Assembly: GCF_021173675.1 (NCBI RefSeq)
Contig: NZ_JAIHON010000005.1
Span: 372,001-436,000, forward strand
Origin: Streptomyces lincolnensis
Lineage (GTDB): Bacteria > Actinomycetota > Actinomycetes > Streptomycetales > Streptomycetaceae
Length of the DNA: 64,000 nt
Direction: 5' to 3'
A model generated the notes under the pieces. It was not told where the DNA came from. It saw only the letters and a program-made list of their open reading frames with translations, and ran no database searches. This document shows, in pieces, positions 24,680 to 32,418 of the stretch (the stretch's first letter is position 1; each line of letters starts with the position of its first letter). Position numbers and translations under genes: made by a program.

Positions 24680-25180
24680 TCATCGTCCTGGGACGGGTTC
24701 AAGGGGATGGAAGTCGCTCCGGTAATAGAGGGTTGGGGTGCCCTCGGCGCGGCGAACGTTGTCGACGCGGCCGAGAAGGATCGCGTGGTCGCCAGCCGGG
24801 TGGATCTCGTAGGTGCTGCATTCGAGGGTGACAGCGGCGCCGTCGAGCATGGGAAGTCCGTGCTCGTTGGCGACGAAGCCGGGATGGGCGAACTTGTCGG
24901 CACCCCGGGTGGCGAACTGCAGGGCGAGTTCGGTGTGCTCGTCGGTGATGACGTGGACGAGCCAGCGTTCGGCGCTGGTGAAGGCGGGGTGGCATTCGGC
25001 GCTGGCCGCCAGGCACACCAGGATCAGCGGGGGTTCCATGGAGACCGAGCAGAACGAGGTCGCCGTGAAGCCGCGCCACTGCCCGGCATCGTCGACGGTG
25101 GTGACGATAGTGACGCCGGAAGGGAAAGAGGCCATGGCCTCCCGAAAGCGGCGAGTTTCAGTGCTGATGATGTCTGTCAT
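24680..25180 (-). CDS. Flavin reductase, reductase component of two-component monooxygenase
   Basis: 166 residues from the ATG at 25180; a GTG at 25198 is the alternative. HpaC/HsaB-type split barrel: FREAMASFPSGVTIVTTVD, GFTATSFCSVSMEPPLILVCLA and AGDHAILLGRVDNV. It supplies reduced flavin to the oxygenase encoded 280 bases upstream at 25462-26721 on the same strand. Such pairs hydroxylate phenols or steroid-derived rings. Confidence 0.9.
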   Translation of the reverse strand: MTDIISTETRRFREAMASFPSGVTIVTTVDDAGQWRGFTATSFCSVSMEPPLILVCLAASAECHPAFTSAERWLVHVITDEHTELALQFATRGADKFAHPGFVANEHGLPMLDGAAVTLECSTYEIHPAGDHAILLGRVDNVRRAEGTPTLYYRSDFHPLEPVPGR

Positions 25181-25461
25181 AAGAGCGTTCGCTCCCACCT
25201 GCGTGATGAAGATCGAGCCTCGTGCGCGTGGTGCGCAGGAAGGCGATGGGGTTCGGGTTGCGGGCTCAGGTCGAGGTGGCGCCGTCGAAGGCGACTCCCG
25301 GCGGCGCTCCGGCAGTTACGGAGTCGGCCAACCGACCGCGATCGACAAGGCGTGCGAGGTGGCTTGGACAGGTCCGGGCTCAGCGTTGCGGATGCGGATC
25401 GCATGTCCTGGTGAAGTTGCTGAGCCCGGACGAGCCCACGCCGATGAAGGCTGTGTCGGCC

Positions 25462-26721
25462 TCAGAGCACGCAGCCGATGTGCGCTTTGGTGAACGGCAG
25501 TTCCACCGGGGCTCCGAAGAGCGTGGTGGCGTACAGGCCGGCATGGTTCTCGTAGATCCCGATGGGGTGGTTGCGCATACCCATCAGGTCGCGCAGGTAG
25601 TGCTGGAACAGCTTGTCGCTGCCGAGTACGGCACCACCGCCGATCTCGAACACCTTGGTGACTGCGGCAAGGCACTGGCCGATGGCCTGGGACGCCTCGA
25701 ACCGGGCCTGGACGCGCGTCTCGCCAGAGATCGGCGTGCCCGCGACGACGTCGGCATAGATGGGGCCCCAGGTGCGCGGGATGCGCGCACGCGTGTCCCT
25801 GACCAGGGTCACAGCCTCGGCCAGGCGCGTGTGGAGGGCCGCGTTCTGCGTAGCCGCCGCGCCGGTCACGGCCGACACGCGGCGCCTGTTGTCGTCGATG
25901 AAGGCGTCGAGCGCGCCGGTCGCGGCGCCGATCGCGCAGGACGCGATGTTGTAGGCCCACATCGACATCCAGGGCAGGTCGAAGATCGGGCCGGTGTTGA
26001 CGGCCTTGCCCGGCTCGGTGTGGTGGTAGAGCGCGTCGACGGTCAGGGTCCGGTACTCCGGGACGACGGCGTCGACCGTGACGTCCTTGCTGCCGGATCC
26101 CTGGAGTCCCGCGACCTGCCAACTGTCCTGGTCGATCTCGTAGTCGAACGCGGGCAGGAGGAACGTCCGGAACTCGGGGCCGTCGCCCTCGTCCGGGATG
26201 ACGCCTCCGAGGAGGACCCACTGGGCGTGGTCGACTCCGCTGAGGAACCTCCACCGCCCTGTGAGCCGGAACCCGCCCTCGACACGCTCCACCTTGCCGG
26301 TGGCAGCGAGGGAGGAAGCGGCGCGGGCGTCCGGGTTCTCGCCCCAGACATCCTGCTGGGCCTGCTGGGAGAACAGCCCGAGGTACCAGGCGTGCCCGCC
26401 CAGCAGTGCGGCGACCCAGCTGCCGGCCGGACACGCCGAACCAAGCCGGGCCAGCCCCTCCTCCCAGGTCGACGGGTCGACCTCGAGCCCGCCCCACTGC
26501 CGGGGCTGCACCGCGCGGAAGACACCGACATCCGCCATCGCCCGGATGCTCTCGTCGGACATGCGCCGGAGTTCGGCGGCCTTGAGCGTGTTCGTCCTCA
26601 GCAGCGGCAGGATGCCGTCGATGCGCTCCAGGTAGCGCGCGGATTCGGCGGGCGGCCGGGGCGCGTCGGCTTCGGCAGCCCGGGAGGGCTGGAGAACGTC
26701 GGCGTGGGGGGATCGTGACAC
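25462..26721 (-). CDS. Flavin-dependent monooxygenase, HsaA/acyl-CoA dehydrogenase fold
   Basis: 419 residues from a GTG at 26721 with AGGAGA eight bases upstream. Acyl-CoA dehydrogenase-like fold of the group D monooxygenases: N-terminal helical domain with FRAVQPRQWGGLEVDPSTW, middle beta domain with GGFRLTGRWRFLSGVDHAQWVLLGG, C-terminal helices with EIGGGAVLGSDKLFQHYLRDL. That last motif and the W-x-F-x-S-G segment resemble HsaA, HpaB-like and dibenzothiophene-type enzymes. Uses FMNH2 or FADH2 from the reductase at 24680 to hydroxylate an aromatic or attack a heterocycle. Divergent from a TetR gene whose operator overlaps the shared promoter. Confidence 0.88.
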   Translation of the reverse strand: MSRSPHADVLQPSRAAEADAPRPPAESARYLERIDGILPLLRTNTLKAAELRRMSDESIRAMADVGVFRAVQPRQWGGLEVDPSTWEEGLARLGSACPAGSWVAALLGGHAWYLGLFSQQAQQDVWGENPDARAASSLAATGKVERVEGGFRLTGRWRFLSGVDHAQWVLLGGVIPDEGDGPEFRTFLLPAFDYEIDQDSWQVAGLQGSGSKDVTVDAVVPEYRTLTVDALYHHTEPGKAVNTGPIFDLPWMSMWAYNIASCAIGAATGALDAFIDDNRRRVSAVTGAAATQNAALHTRLAEAVTLVRDTRARIPRTWGPIYADVVAGTPISGETRVQARFEASQAIGQCLAAVTKVFEIGGGAVLGSDKLFQHYLRDLMGMRNHPIGIYENHAGLYATTLFGAPVELPFTKAHIGCVL

Positions 26722-26755
26722 GGTTCATCTCTCCTCAGCACGTACTTACTTAGGC

Positions 26756-26792
26756 TTGCCTTGCCTCAGTAGTACGCTACAGTTTCGTACTA
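26756..26792 (+). promoter_or_regulatory. Promoter and operator of a leaderless tetR gene
   Basis: TTGCCT (26756-26761), 17-base spacer, TACAGT (26779-26784), then seven bases to the ATG at 26792, so the transcript should begin at or within a base or two of the start codon. The palindrome TAGTACG-ctacagttt-CGTACTA (26770-26792) straddles the -10 box and touches the ATG. There is no ribosome-binding site. All seen in sequence; leaderless translation is inferred. Confidence 0.65.
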
Positions 26793-27364
26793 TGCAATCC
26801 CAAACGAAGATCAGAGAACGCGAGCGCCACATCCTCAATGTGGCCGTGGAACTGCTCAGCGAGGTCGGATTCGACCGTCTGACGTTCGACGCCATGGCGG
26901 CCAGGGCCGGCGTGTCCAAGACGACCCTCTACCGACGCTGGCCGACCAAGCACGAACTGGTCATCGACGCCGTACGCCGCCGGGTGGACTTCTCCTTCAC
27001 GGTGCCCGACCAGGGCAGTTTCCGCGCCGACGTCTTCGAAGCCCTGCGGCTGGTCAGTAACTGGCTCAAGCGGGACGGCGCGATGCTGCGCAACCTCGTG
27101 GACGCCATCCGTCGTGACGCGGACCTGCGCGAAGCGACCGAACGTCAGCTCGCCCAGCCCCTCGACGGGATGTGGGAACAGGTCATCGACCGGGCCCAGG
27201 GCCGCAGTGAACTGCGTACCGATACGGACCCGTCCTGGCTCAGCGAGCTGGCACAGGGCGTGCTGCTCAACCGGACTCTCGTGGCGGACGTCCCCGTCAC
27301 CGACGCGTTCCTCGAACGCCTGACGGACGAAATCCTCCTCCCCGCCTTCACACACCCCGCCTGA
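26792..27364 (+). CDS. TetR-family regulator of the monooxygenase/SIP module
   Basis: 190 residues beginning MQSQTKIRERERHILNVA. Helix-turn-helix: VGFDRLTFDAMAARAGVSKTTLYRRWPTKHELVIDAV (recognition helix SKTTLYRRW). C-terminal domain is the TetR_C_16-like type (DAIRRDADLREATERQLAQPL). It is divergent from the monooxygenase gene and 23 bases before the SIP gene, so one regulator plausibly controls both arms. Confidence 0.92.
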   Translation: MQSQTKIRERERHILNVAVELLSEVGFDRLTFDAMAARAGVSKTTLYRRWPTKHELVIDAVRRRVDFSFTVPDQGSFRADVFEALRLVSNWLKRDGAMLRNLVDAIRRDADLREATERQLAQPLDGMWEQVIDRAQGRSELRTDTDPSWLSELAQGVLLNRTLVADVPVTDAFLERLTDEILLPAFTHPA

Positions 27365-27387
27365 CCCATTCCACCGGGAGATCCGGC

Positions 27388-28197
27388 ATGCCCCGACACA
27401 AGTCACCGACCCGGCGCAGGATGCACCGCGCCGAGGTCACCCGCATCGAACGCACCAGCCCCAGCTTCATCACCCTCACCCTCCACGGCCCCGACCTGGC
27501 CGACTTCGAGCCCATGGGTGTCGACCAGTCGTGCCGGTTCTTCTTCCGCCGCGACGGCCAGCGGGAACTGGCCATGCCGACCGCCTCGCACAACGGCTGG
27601 CTGGCCCAGTTCCTGCTCATGCGGCCGGCCGTCCGCCCCTGGGTCCGTCTCTACACCGTGCGCGCGTTCCGTCCCGAAGCATGCGAAATGGACATCGAGT
27701 TCGTGCTGCACGGCGACCACGCCGATTCGGGCCCCGCCTCCGCGTTCACCCTGCATGCCCGCCCCGGAGACCCTGTCGGACTGTTTCCCGAAGCCATCGG
27801 ATACCTCCCCACGGCACAGTCCCAGCTGCTCGTCGGCGACGAGAGCGCAGTACCGGCCCTCCTGTCCATCCTGGAACAGTCACCCCCCGATCTCATCGGC
27901 GACGCCTACATCGAAGTCCCCACCCGCAGGGACATCCGACCGGTCGCGGCACCCGCCGGAGTCACCGTCCACTGGTTGCCCCGCGACGACCACACCGCGG
28001 TCCCCGGACAGCTGGCCCTGAAAACGGTCACGTCCTCCTGGAAGGTCCCCCCGGATCAGCGCATCTACTGCTGGGTGGCGGGCGAGAGCGGACTTCCCAC
28101 AGGCCTACGGCGCTACCTGGTCAAGGAACAGGGCGTCCCGAAGTCCGACGTCTCCTTCCTCGGCTACTGGCGGCACGGCAAGAGCAGCCACGGCTGA
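27388..28197 (+). CDS. SIP-type FAD/NAD(P)H oxidoreductase (siderophore-interacting protein)
   Basis: 269 residues, GGGAG seven bases before the ATG. The FAD-binding domain starts HRAEVTRIERTSPSFITLTLHGPDL and contains RLYTVRAFRPEACEMDIEFVLHGD (R-x-Y-T-x-R, the flavin motif of SIPs) and the DSGPASAFTLHARPGD segment; the C-terminal domain with LLVGDESAVPALLSIL and YCWVAGESGLPTGLRRYLV binds NAD(P)H. SIPs normally reduce ferric siderophores, but no siderophore genes are near. In this operon it may act as a flavin or electron-supply reductase. Role is inferred. Confidence 0.9.
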   Translation: MPRHKSPTRRRMHRAEVTRIERTSPSFITLTLHGPDLADFEPMGVDQSCRFFFRRDGQRELAMPTASHNGWLAQFLLMRPAVRPWVRLYTVRAFRPEACEMDIEFVLHGDHADSGPASAFTLHARPGDPVGLFPEAIGYLPTAQSQLLVGDESAVPALLSILEQSPPDLIGDAYIEVPTRRDIRPVAAPAGVTVHWLPRDDHTAVPGQLALKTVTSSWKVPPDQRIYCWVAGESGLPTGLRRYLVKEQGVPKSDVSFLGYWRHGKSSHG

Positions 28198-28258
28198 GAG
28201 GGATCGGCCCCAGTTCTTCCTCTCCATGTCTGTACGGCAGTTCAAGAAACGGAGCATC

Positions 28259-28990
28259 GTGAACCTCAATCTCACCTCGAAGACAGCGGTCGTCACCGGC
28301 GCCGGCCGCGGCATCGGACTGGCCATCGTCCGCACCCTGATCACCGAAGGCGTCCGCGTCCTGGGTGCCGCCCGCACCATCACACCTGAACTGAAGGAAA
28401 CCGGTGCGCTCACGTTCTCGGCGGACCTGGGCACCGCCGACGGCGTCACCGCCCTGATCGACAGCGCCCTCGCAGAACTGGGCGGCATCGATCTGCTGGT
28501 GAACAACGTCGGAGGCGGAGAGACCGTCCCCGGGTTCCTCGAAACCGATGACGCCCAGTGGTCCCGCTTCCTCGACCTCAACCTGCTCAGCACCGTCCGA
28601 GCCACCCGGGCCGCGCTGCCCAGCCTGATCGAACGCCGCGGCGCGATCGTCAACATCTCGTCCGTCGTGGCCCGGCAACCCGGCTCGGGTCCGGCCCCGT
28701 ACGGTGCGGCCAAGGCGGCGCTGACCTCACTCGGGAAGTCCCTGGCCGAAGAGTTCGGCCCCCAGGGTGTGCGCGTCAACACCGTCACCCCCGGGGTGAC
28801 CCGCACCTCCATGCTCGACCAGCAGGCAGAGCTCCTTCAGCAGATGCCGCAGGCCCTGAACATCACCAGCGGTCGCGTCAACGAGCCCGCCGAAGTCGCG
28901 GCCCTGATCGCATTCCTCCTCTCCGACGTCGCCGGCAACATCCTCGGCGCCGACTACGTCATCGACGGCGGCATGGTCAAAGCCCTCTGA
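28259..28990 (+). CDS. SDR-family oxidoreductase
   Basis: 243 residues from the GTG at 28259 (GGAG five bases upstream); an ATG at 28226 has no ribosome-binding site. SDR marks: AVVTGAGRGIGLAIVRTL, NNVGGG in place of NNAG, IVNISSVVAR with the catalytic Ser, YGAAK (Y-x3-K) and the C-terminal GADYVIDGGMV. NAD(P)-dependent. Lies 61 bases after the SIP gene and 67 before an MFS gene in a likely four-gene operon with tetR. Confidence 0.9.
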   Translation: MNLNLTSKTAVVTGAGRGIGLAIVRTLITEGVRVLGAARTITPELKETGALTFSADLGTADGVTALIDSALAELGGIDLLVNNVGGGETVPGFLETDDAQWSRFLDLNLLSTVRATRAALPSLIERRGAIVNISSVVARQPGSGPAPYGAAKAALTSLGKSLAEEFGPQGVRVNTVTPGVTRTSMLDQQAELLQQMPQALNITSGRVNEPAEVAALIAFLLSDVAGNILGADYVIDGGMVKAL

Positions 28991-29057
28991 TCCTCCGTCA
29001 CCAACTTCGCGTCCCGAACTGCCCCTCACTTAGCACCACTCCACCTGGAGCCTCGTC

Positions 29058-30566
29058 ATGTCCCAAACCTCCGACAACACGCTTGGAACAGCCAGAGCGT
29101 CCGCCCTCCCGCCCGTCAACTCATCACATCGCCATCGCTGGTGGATCCTCACCGTCATCTGCGCGGCCCAGCTCATGGTGGTCCTGGACGCGACCATCGT
29201 GAACATCGCCCTCCCCTCGGCACAGCAGGACCTGGGCTTCTCCGACGGCAACCGGCAGTGGGTCGTCACCGCCTACGCGCTCGCCTTCGGTAGCCTGCTC
29301 CTGCTCGGCGGCCGCATCGCCGACCTCTTCGGCCGCAAAGCGACCTTCCTGGCCGGGCTGGTCGGCTTCGGCGGAGCATCCGCCCTGGGAGGTGCCGCGA
29401 CCAGCTTCGAGATGCTCGTCGTCGCGCGAGCCGGGCAGGGCCTGTTCGGTGCCCTGCTCGCCCCGGCCGCACTGTCCCTGCTGACCACGACCTTCACCGA
29501 CGCCAAGGAACGCGCCAAGGCGTTCGGCGTCTTCGGCGCCATCGCCGGGGCCGGCGGCGCCGTCGGCCTGCTGCTCGGCGGCCTGCTCACCGAGTACATG
29601 GACTGGCGCTGGACCCTCTACGTCAACCTCGCCTTCGCCGCCGTGGCCTTCGTCGGCGGCGTGATCCTGCTGCAGCGCACCACCCGCGACAAGAGCGCCA
29701 CCATCGACATCCCCGGTGCCGTACTCGTCAGCGCCGGCCTGTTCGCCCTGGTCTACGGCTTCTCCAACGCCGAGACCCACGATTGGAGTTCTGCGGCCAC
29801 CTGGGGCTTCCTGACCGGCGGTGTCGTCCTGCTCGGCGTGTTCGCCTGGTGGCAGACCCGCTCCACCCACCCCCTGCTGCCCCTGCGCGTCCTGCTCGAC
29901 CGCAACCGCGGCGCCTCCTTCCTCACCATCCTGATCACCGCTATCGGCATCTACGGCGTCTTCCTCTTCCTCACCTACTACCTGCAGCAGAGCCTCGGCT
30001 ACACCCCCATCAAGACCGGACTGGCCTTCCTGCCTCTGGTAATCGGACTCGGCGCCGCAGCGTCCCTCGCCTCCACCGTGCTGATCCCCCGCATCGGCCC
30101 CAAGGCAACCGTGCCGCTGGGCATGGGCACCTCCGTCGCCGCCATGGTCTGGCTGACCACTCTCGACCTCCACAGCAGCTACCCGACCGACATCATGCTC
30201 CCGCTGCTCGTCGCCGGACTCGGCCTCGGCCTGCTCATCGCCCCGGGACTGGCCCTGGCCACCGCCGGCGTGGGAGCCGAGGACTCCGGTGCCGCCTCCG
30301 CCGCCGTCAACACCATGCAGCAGGTCGGCGGCTCCCTGGGAACCGCACTTCTCAACACCCTCGCCACCAGCGCCGCCACCGACTACCTCGACGGCCACGA
30401 CCCCAAGGACCCCGCTGTCCTCGCCCAGTCCAGCCTGGAGGCCTACTCCACCGCCTATTGGTGGTCCGCCGCCTTCTTCACGGCCGGCCTGATCGTCACC
30501 GCCGTCCTCTACCGGCGTGGCGTACCGGCCACCGACACCGACGCGGCCCCCGTCGTGCACATGTGA
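29058..30566 (+). CDS. MFS transporter, DHA2-type
   Basis: 502 residues with 14 helices. Motifs: VVLDATIVNIALPSAQQDLGF in helix 1 (the D-x-T-I-V-N-x-A-L-P signature of DHA2 drug exporters), GGRIADLFGRKATF after helix 2 (motif A) and GAGGAVGLLLGGLL in helix 5 (motif C, diagnostic of antiporters). GGAG lies eight bases before the ATG. Probable proton-driven exporter and last intact gene of the TetR/SIP/SDR unit; a hairpin follows at 30611. Confidence 0.9.
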   Translation: MSQTSDNTLGTARASALPPVNSSHRHRWWILTVICAAQLMVVLDATIVNIALPSAQQDLGFSDGNRQWVVTAYALAFGSLLLLGGRIADLFGRKATFLAGLVGFGGASALGGAATSFEMLVVARAGQGLFGALLAPAALSLLTTTFTDAKERAKAFGVFGAIAGAGGAVGLLLGGLLTEYMDWRWTLYVNLAFAAVAFVGGVILLQRTTRDKSATIDIPGAVLVSAGLFALVYGFSNAETHDWSSAATWGFLTGGVVLLGVFAWWQTRSTHPLLPLRVLLDRNRGASFLTILITAIGIYGVFLFLTYYLQQSLGYTPIKTGLAFLPLVIGLGAAASLASTVLIPRIGPKATVPLGMGTSVAAMVWLTTLDLHSSYPTDIMLPLLVAGLGLGLLIAPGLALATAGVGAEDSGAASAAVNTMQQVGGSLGTALLNTLATSAATDYLDGHDPKDPAVLAQSSLEAYSTAYWWSAAFFTAGLIVTAVLYRRGVPATDTDAAPVVHM

Positions 30567-30610
30567 GGGTCCTGCTCAGGGACGGCGCCCATCGTTCGAT
30601 TCGCCGGCCC

Positions 30611-30652
30611 CACCCAGCCTGGCGAGCGCCCTGTCTCGTACGGGGCTGGGTG
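30611..30652 (+). terminator. Hairpin after the MFS gene
   Basis: CACCCAGCC and GGCTGGGTG, nine perfect pairs around a 24-base loop, 45 bases past the MFS stop. Likely transcription end of the operon. Confidence 0.5.
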
Positions 30653-30750
30653 CGACTCCTTCGCCCGGCGCTGCACCCGGACGCCGGAGACACCCACAGC
30701 AAGGCCCGCATGCGGGTGAGGGAACTGATTCCAGAGCGACGACCAGCCAT

Positions 30751-31131
30751 GTGGACGTGAGAACCCGTGACGTGACGCCACGCCTCCTCGGACATCGCTA
30801 CGACGCGCTCGGCACCGTCCACGGCGGCGTTCTGGCAACCTCGCCGACAATCCGCTGGGCGCTTCACCCGCTTCCCCGCCGGAACCGGCTACACCACGCA
30901 GGCCTCACCATCACCTTCCCGCGCCCGGTCAGCATCGACACGAGCCGCATCCGCTGCGAAGCCACCCCAGTGCATGTCGGCCGGCGCACCGCGCACGCGA
31001 CCGCCGCCATCGCCGATCCCGCCGGCAGACTGCTCGCCCACGCAACCACCACCTGCCCGATCTTCCCGGCTTGCGGCCGGCAGCCTGCGCGCACCAGCCA
31101 CCACGCTGCCCACGTCAGCCCGACCGCCTGA
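30751..31131 (+). pseudogene. PaaI-type hotdog thioesterase, damaged
   Basis: The frame from 30751 reads LGTVHGGVLAT (the H-G-G-x active-site helix), then WALHPLP, then AGLTITFPRPVSIDTSRIRCEA, VGRRTAHATAAIADPAGRLLAHATTTCPIF, the standard order of a PaaI-like acyl-CoA thioesterase. Between WALHPLP and AGLTITF the frame gives RRNRLHH, while the neighbouring frame gives FPAGTGYTT, which is what the family has there. So two small indels compensate each other, and LATSPTIRW also departs from the usual L-A-D-x-A-M-G. The N-terminal third is missing. Either a decaying gene or a sequence with local errors. Confidence 0.6.
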
Positions 31132-31857
31132 TCCATCACTGACCAACAGTCAGTCACGGTTACCGCCGCAAGTCGACCAGCACTTCCTTCCCCTTTCATC
31201 ACCTGCACCAAAGGGGCCACACGAGAGGGTCGAGCAACCCACCTGGGCCGTTTCCTCTTCGGGCAGTTCCCTTGGCCCTCGGTCACCGCCGGGAAGCTCT
31301 CTCAACAGCGACAGGCTCCACAGCACAGACAGCAGCCGACGTCGCCCTACCCGCGTCCCCACACCCGCCGCGCCGGTATCAGCACTGCTTCCGCCGCCGA
31401 CCCGGTACCCAGCTGACCGCCCTGTAGATGGCTGCCCCAGCCGCGCAACCGTCAAATGGGACAACGAATCGATCTCGAGACACCGTCGGTCTGGACACAT
31501 CTGCGCCATCCCGGCCCCTGGGTCTTGGCATCGCCCCTCAGGGCAGCCGCCCGGACCACGAGCGACAACCCTCGCGCGGTGACCGTGGCCGTCTCCCGAC
31601 ACCCAAGGTCACCGGGCAGCACTTCCGGATCCTCATGTCCAGCCAGCGTCCAGAATTCGACGTCCAGACGCTTGCGCAGCCCACCCACGACACCATCCTC
31701 CAGCCGTGGGCTGATACGTCTGTGCAGGTCAGAGTGACGTCAACTAACTCTGTTGGCAGCGGAGCCGAACTCACGAGCAGCGGATTCAGCCCCGTAAACC
31801 AACGCCCTGAATCCGCACCCCAGATGAGACGTTTCCGCAGGTCACAGGGGTGCGCAG
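31132..31857. other. Right-end non-coding segment of the island
   Basis: No credible gene on either strand. GTCCAG occurs at 31637 and 31648 (11 bp apart) and again at 31662, about 200 bp from the tRNA. The stretch gaactcacgagcagcggattcag at 31769 resembles gaactcgcccgcagcggattcac at 15848 near the other end, hinting at related end sequences. Confidence 0.45.
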
Positions 31858-31902
31858 TGGGGCGGGTGGGACTCGAACCCACGGCCGACGGATTATGAGT
31901 CC
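31857..31902. repeat. Right 46-bp direct repeat (att-like, within tRNA)
   Basis: Identical to 15601-15646. It covers the tRNA from the anticodon stem to the discriminator plus one base. Here the sequence continues into the complete tRNA 5' half, so this copy keeps the gene functional. Confidence 0.88.
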
Positions 31903-31931
31903 GCTGCTCTAACCGGCTGAGCTACCGCCCC
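31858..31931 (-). tRNA. tRNA with CAT anticodon (Met or Ile2)
   Basis: Folds as a full cloverleaf on the minus strand: acceptor GGGGCGG/CCGCCCC with discriminator A, D arm GCTC...GAGC, anticodon stem GCGGA/TCCGT with loop CTCATAA, T arm GTGGG-TTCGAGT-CCCAC. CCA is not encoded. The anticodon is CAT. It lacks the initiator features (mismatched first pair, three G-C pairs in the anticodon stem), so it is elongator Met or the lysidine-modified Ile2; I cannot decide. It is the integration site of the island to its left. Confidence 0.9.
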
Positions 31932-32074
31932 ATAGCGGCGTGTCGCGTACATGTGTGCGCGCCGTCTGCCGCAGCATAGCCGCTCATACGATCTCCTGCT
32001 TCGGGTGGTCGACTTCGCACGGCGTGCACGACCTTGAGGACTGCACCCCGTCGCGCGCGGTTCCGCCGGACACG

Positions 32075-32097
32075 AAAAAGGACCCTCAAGGGGTCCT
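32075..32097 (-). terminator. Rho-independent terminator after the tRNA-Asn genes
   Basis: On the minus strand AGGACCC-cttga-GGGTCCT followed by TTTTC: seven base pairs, five-base loop and a short T-run, 12 bases past the end of the first tRNA-Asn. Confidence 0.75.
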
Positions 32098-32108
32098 CGT
32101 TCGTCCTG

Positions 32109-32181
32109 CTCTCCCGACTGGACTCGAACCAGTAACCTGCCGGTTAACAGCCGGCTGCTCTGCCAATTGAGCTACGGAAGA
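32109..32181 (-). tRNA. tRNA-Asn (GTT)
   Basis: Minus-strand cloverleaf with anticodon loop CTGTTAA, T arm ACTGG-TTCGAGT-CCAGT and acceptor TCTTCCG/CGGGAGA. It differs from its neighbour at 32188 only in the acceptor stem, where it has a T-G wobble at pair 4. Confidence 0.92.
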
Positions 32182-32187
32182 TCGAAG

Positions 32188-32260
32188 CTCCCCCGACTGG
32201 ACTCGAACCAGTAACCTGCCGGTTAACAGCCGGCTGCTCTGCCAATTGAGCTACGGAGGA
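32188..32260 (-). tRNA. tRNA-Asn (GTT)
   Basis: Same body as the copy six bases away, with a fully paired acceptor TCCTCCG/CGGGGGA. Tandem duplicate, presumably one transcript ending at the terminator at 32075-32097. Confidence 0.93.
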
Positions 32261-32418
32261 TCGCCTCGTCGCATCGAACGTACCTCCCTGGGTATTCGCC
32301 AGGGGGCGGGCGTTCGCTGCGACACATACATTAGCGCAAGCAGGGGGGTGCTCCGCCAATCGGTTCCCCCCGGCACCGACGCCGCACCGCAGACCTACGC
32401 AAGGAAAGGGTGACCGCC

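Larger units (their letters stand above)
15647..31857. mobile_element. tRNA-integrated genomic island (integrase not visible)
   Basis: The 16.2 kb between the two 46-bp direct repeats. The right repeat completes an intact tRNA gene; the left is a bare 3' fragment. That is the standard structure after tyrosine-recombinase integration in a tRNA 3' end. Cargo: intradiol dioxygenase, dienelactone hydrolase, two MFS pumps, two-component monooxygenase with flavin reductase, quinone oxidoreductase, two SDRs, SIP-type reductase, three intact regulators. Several decayed genes (XRE, two NTF2-like, thioesterase) indicate age. I find no integrase, excisionase, replication or conjugation gene, so it is either a degraded element or moved in trans. 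GTCCAG motifs at 11-bp spacing near both ends could be recombinase arm sites. Confidence 0.75.

Noticed and set aside
31132..31857. Search for an integrase or its remnant at the right island end
   Set aside because: No tyrosine-recombinase motifs (R...H-x-x-R...Y) in any frame on either strand; the same holds for 15647-16650.
31850..31900. Plus-strand peptide RVGLEPTADGL as the end of a gene
   Set aside because: It is the antisense translation of the tRNA gene, not protein-coding.
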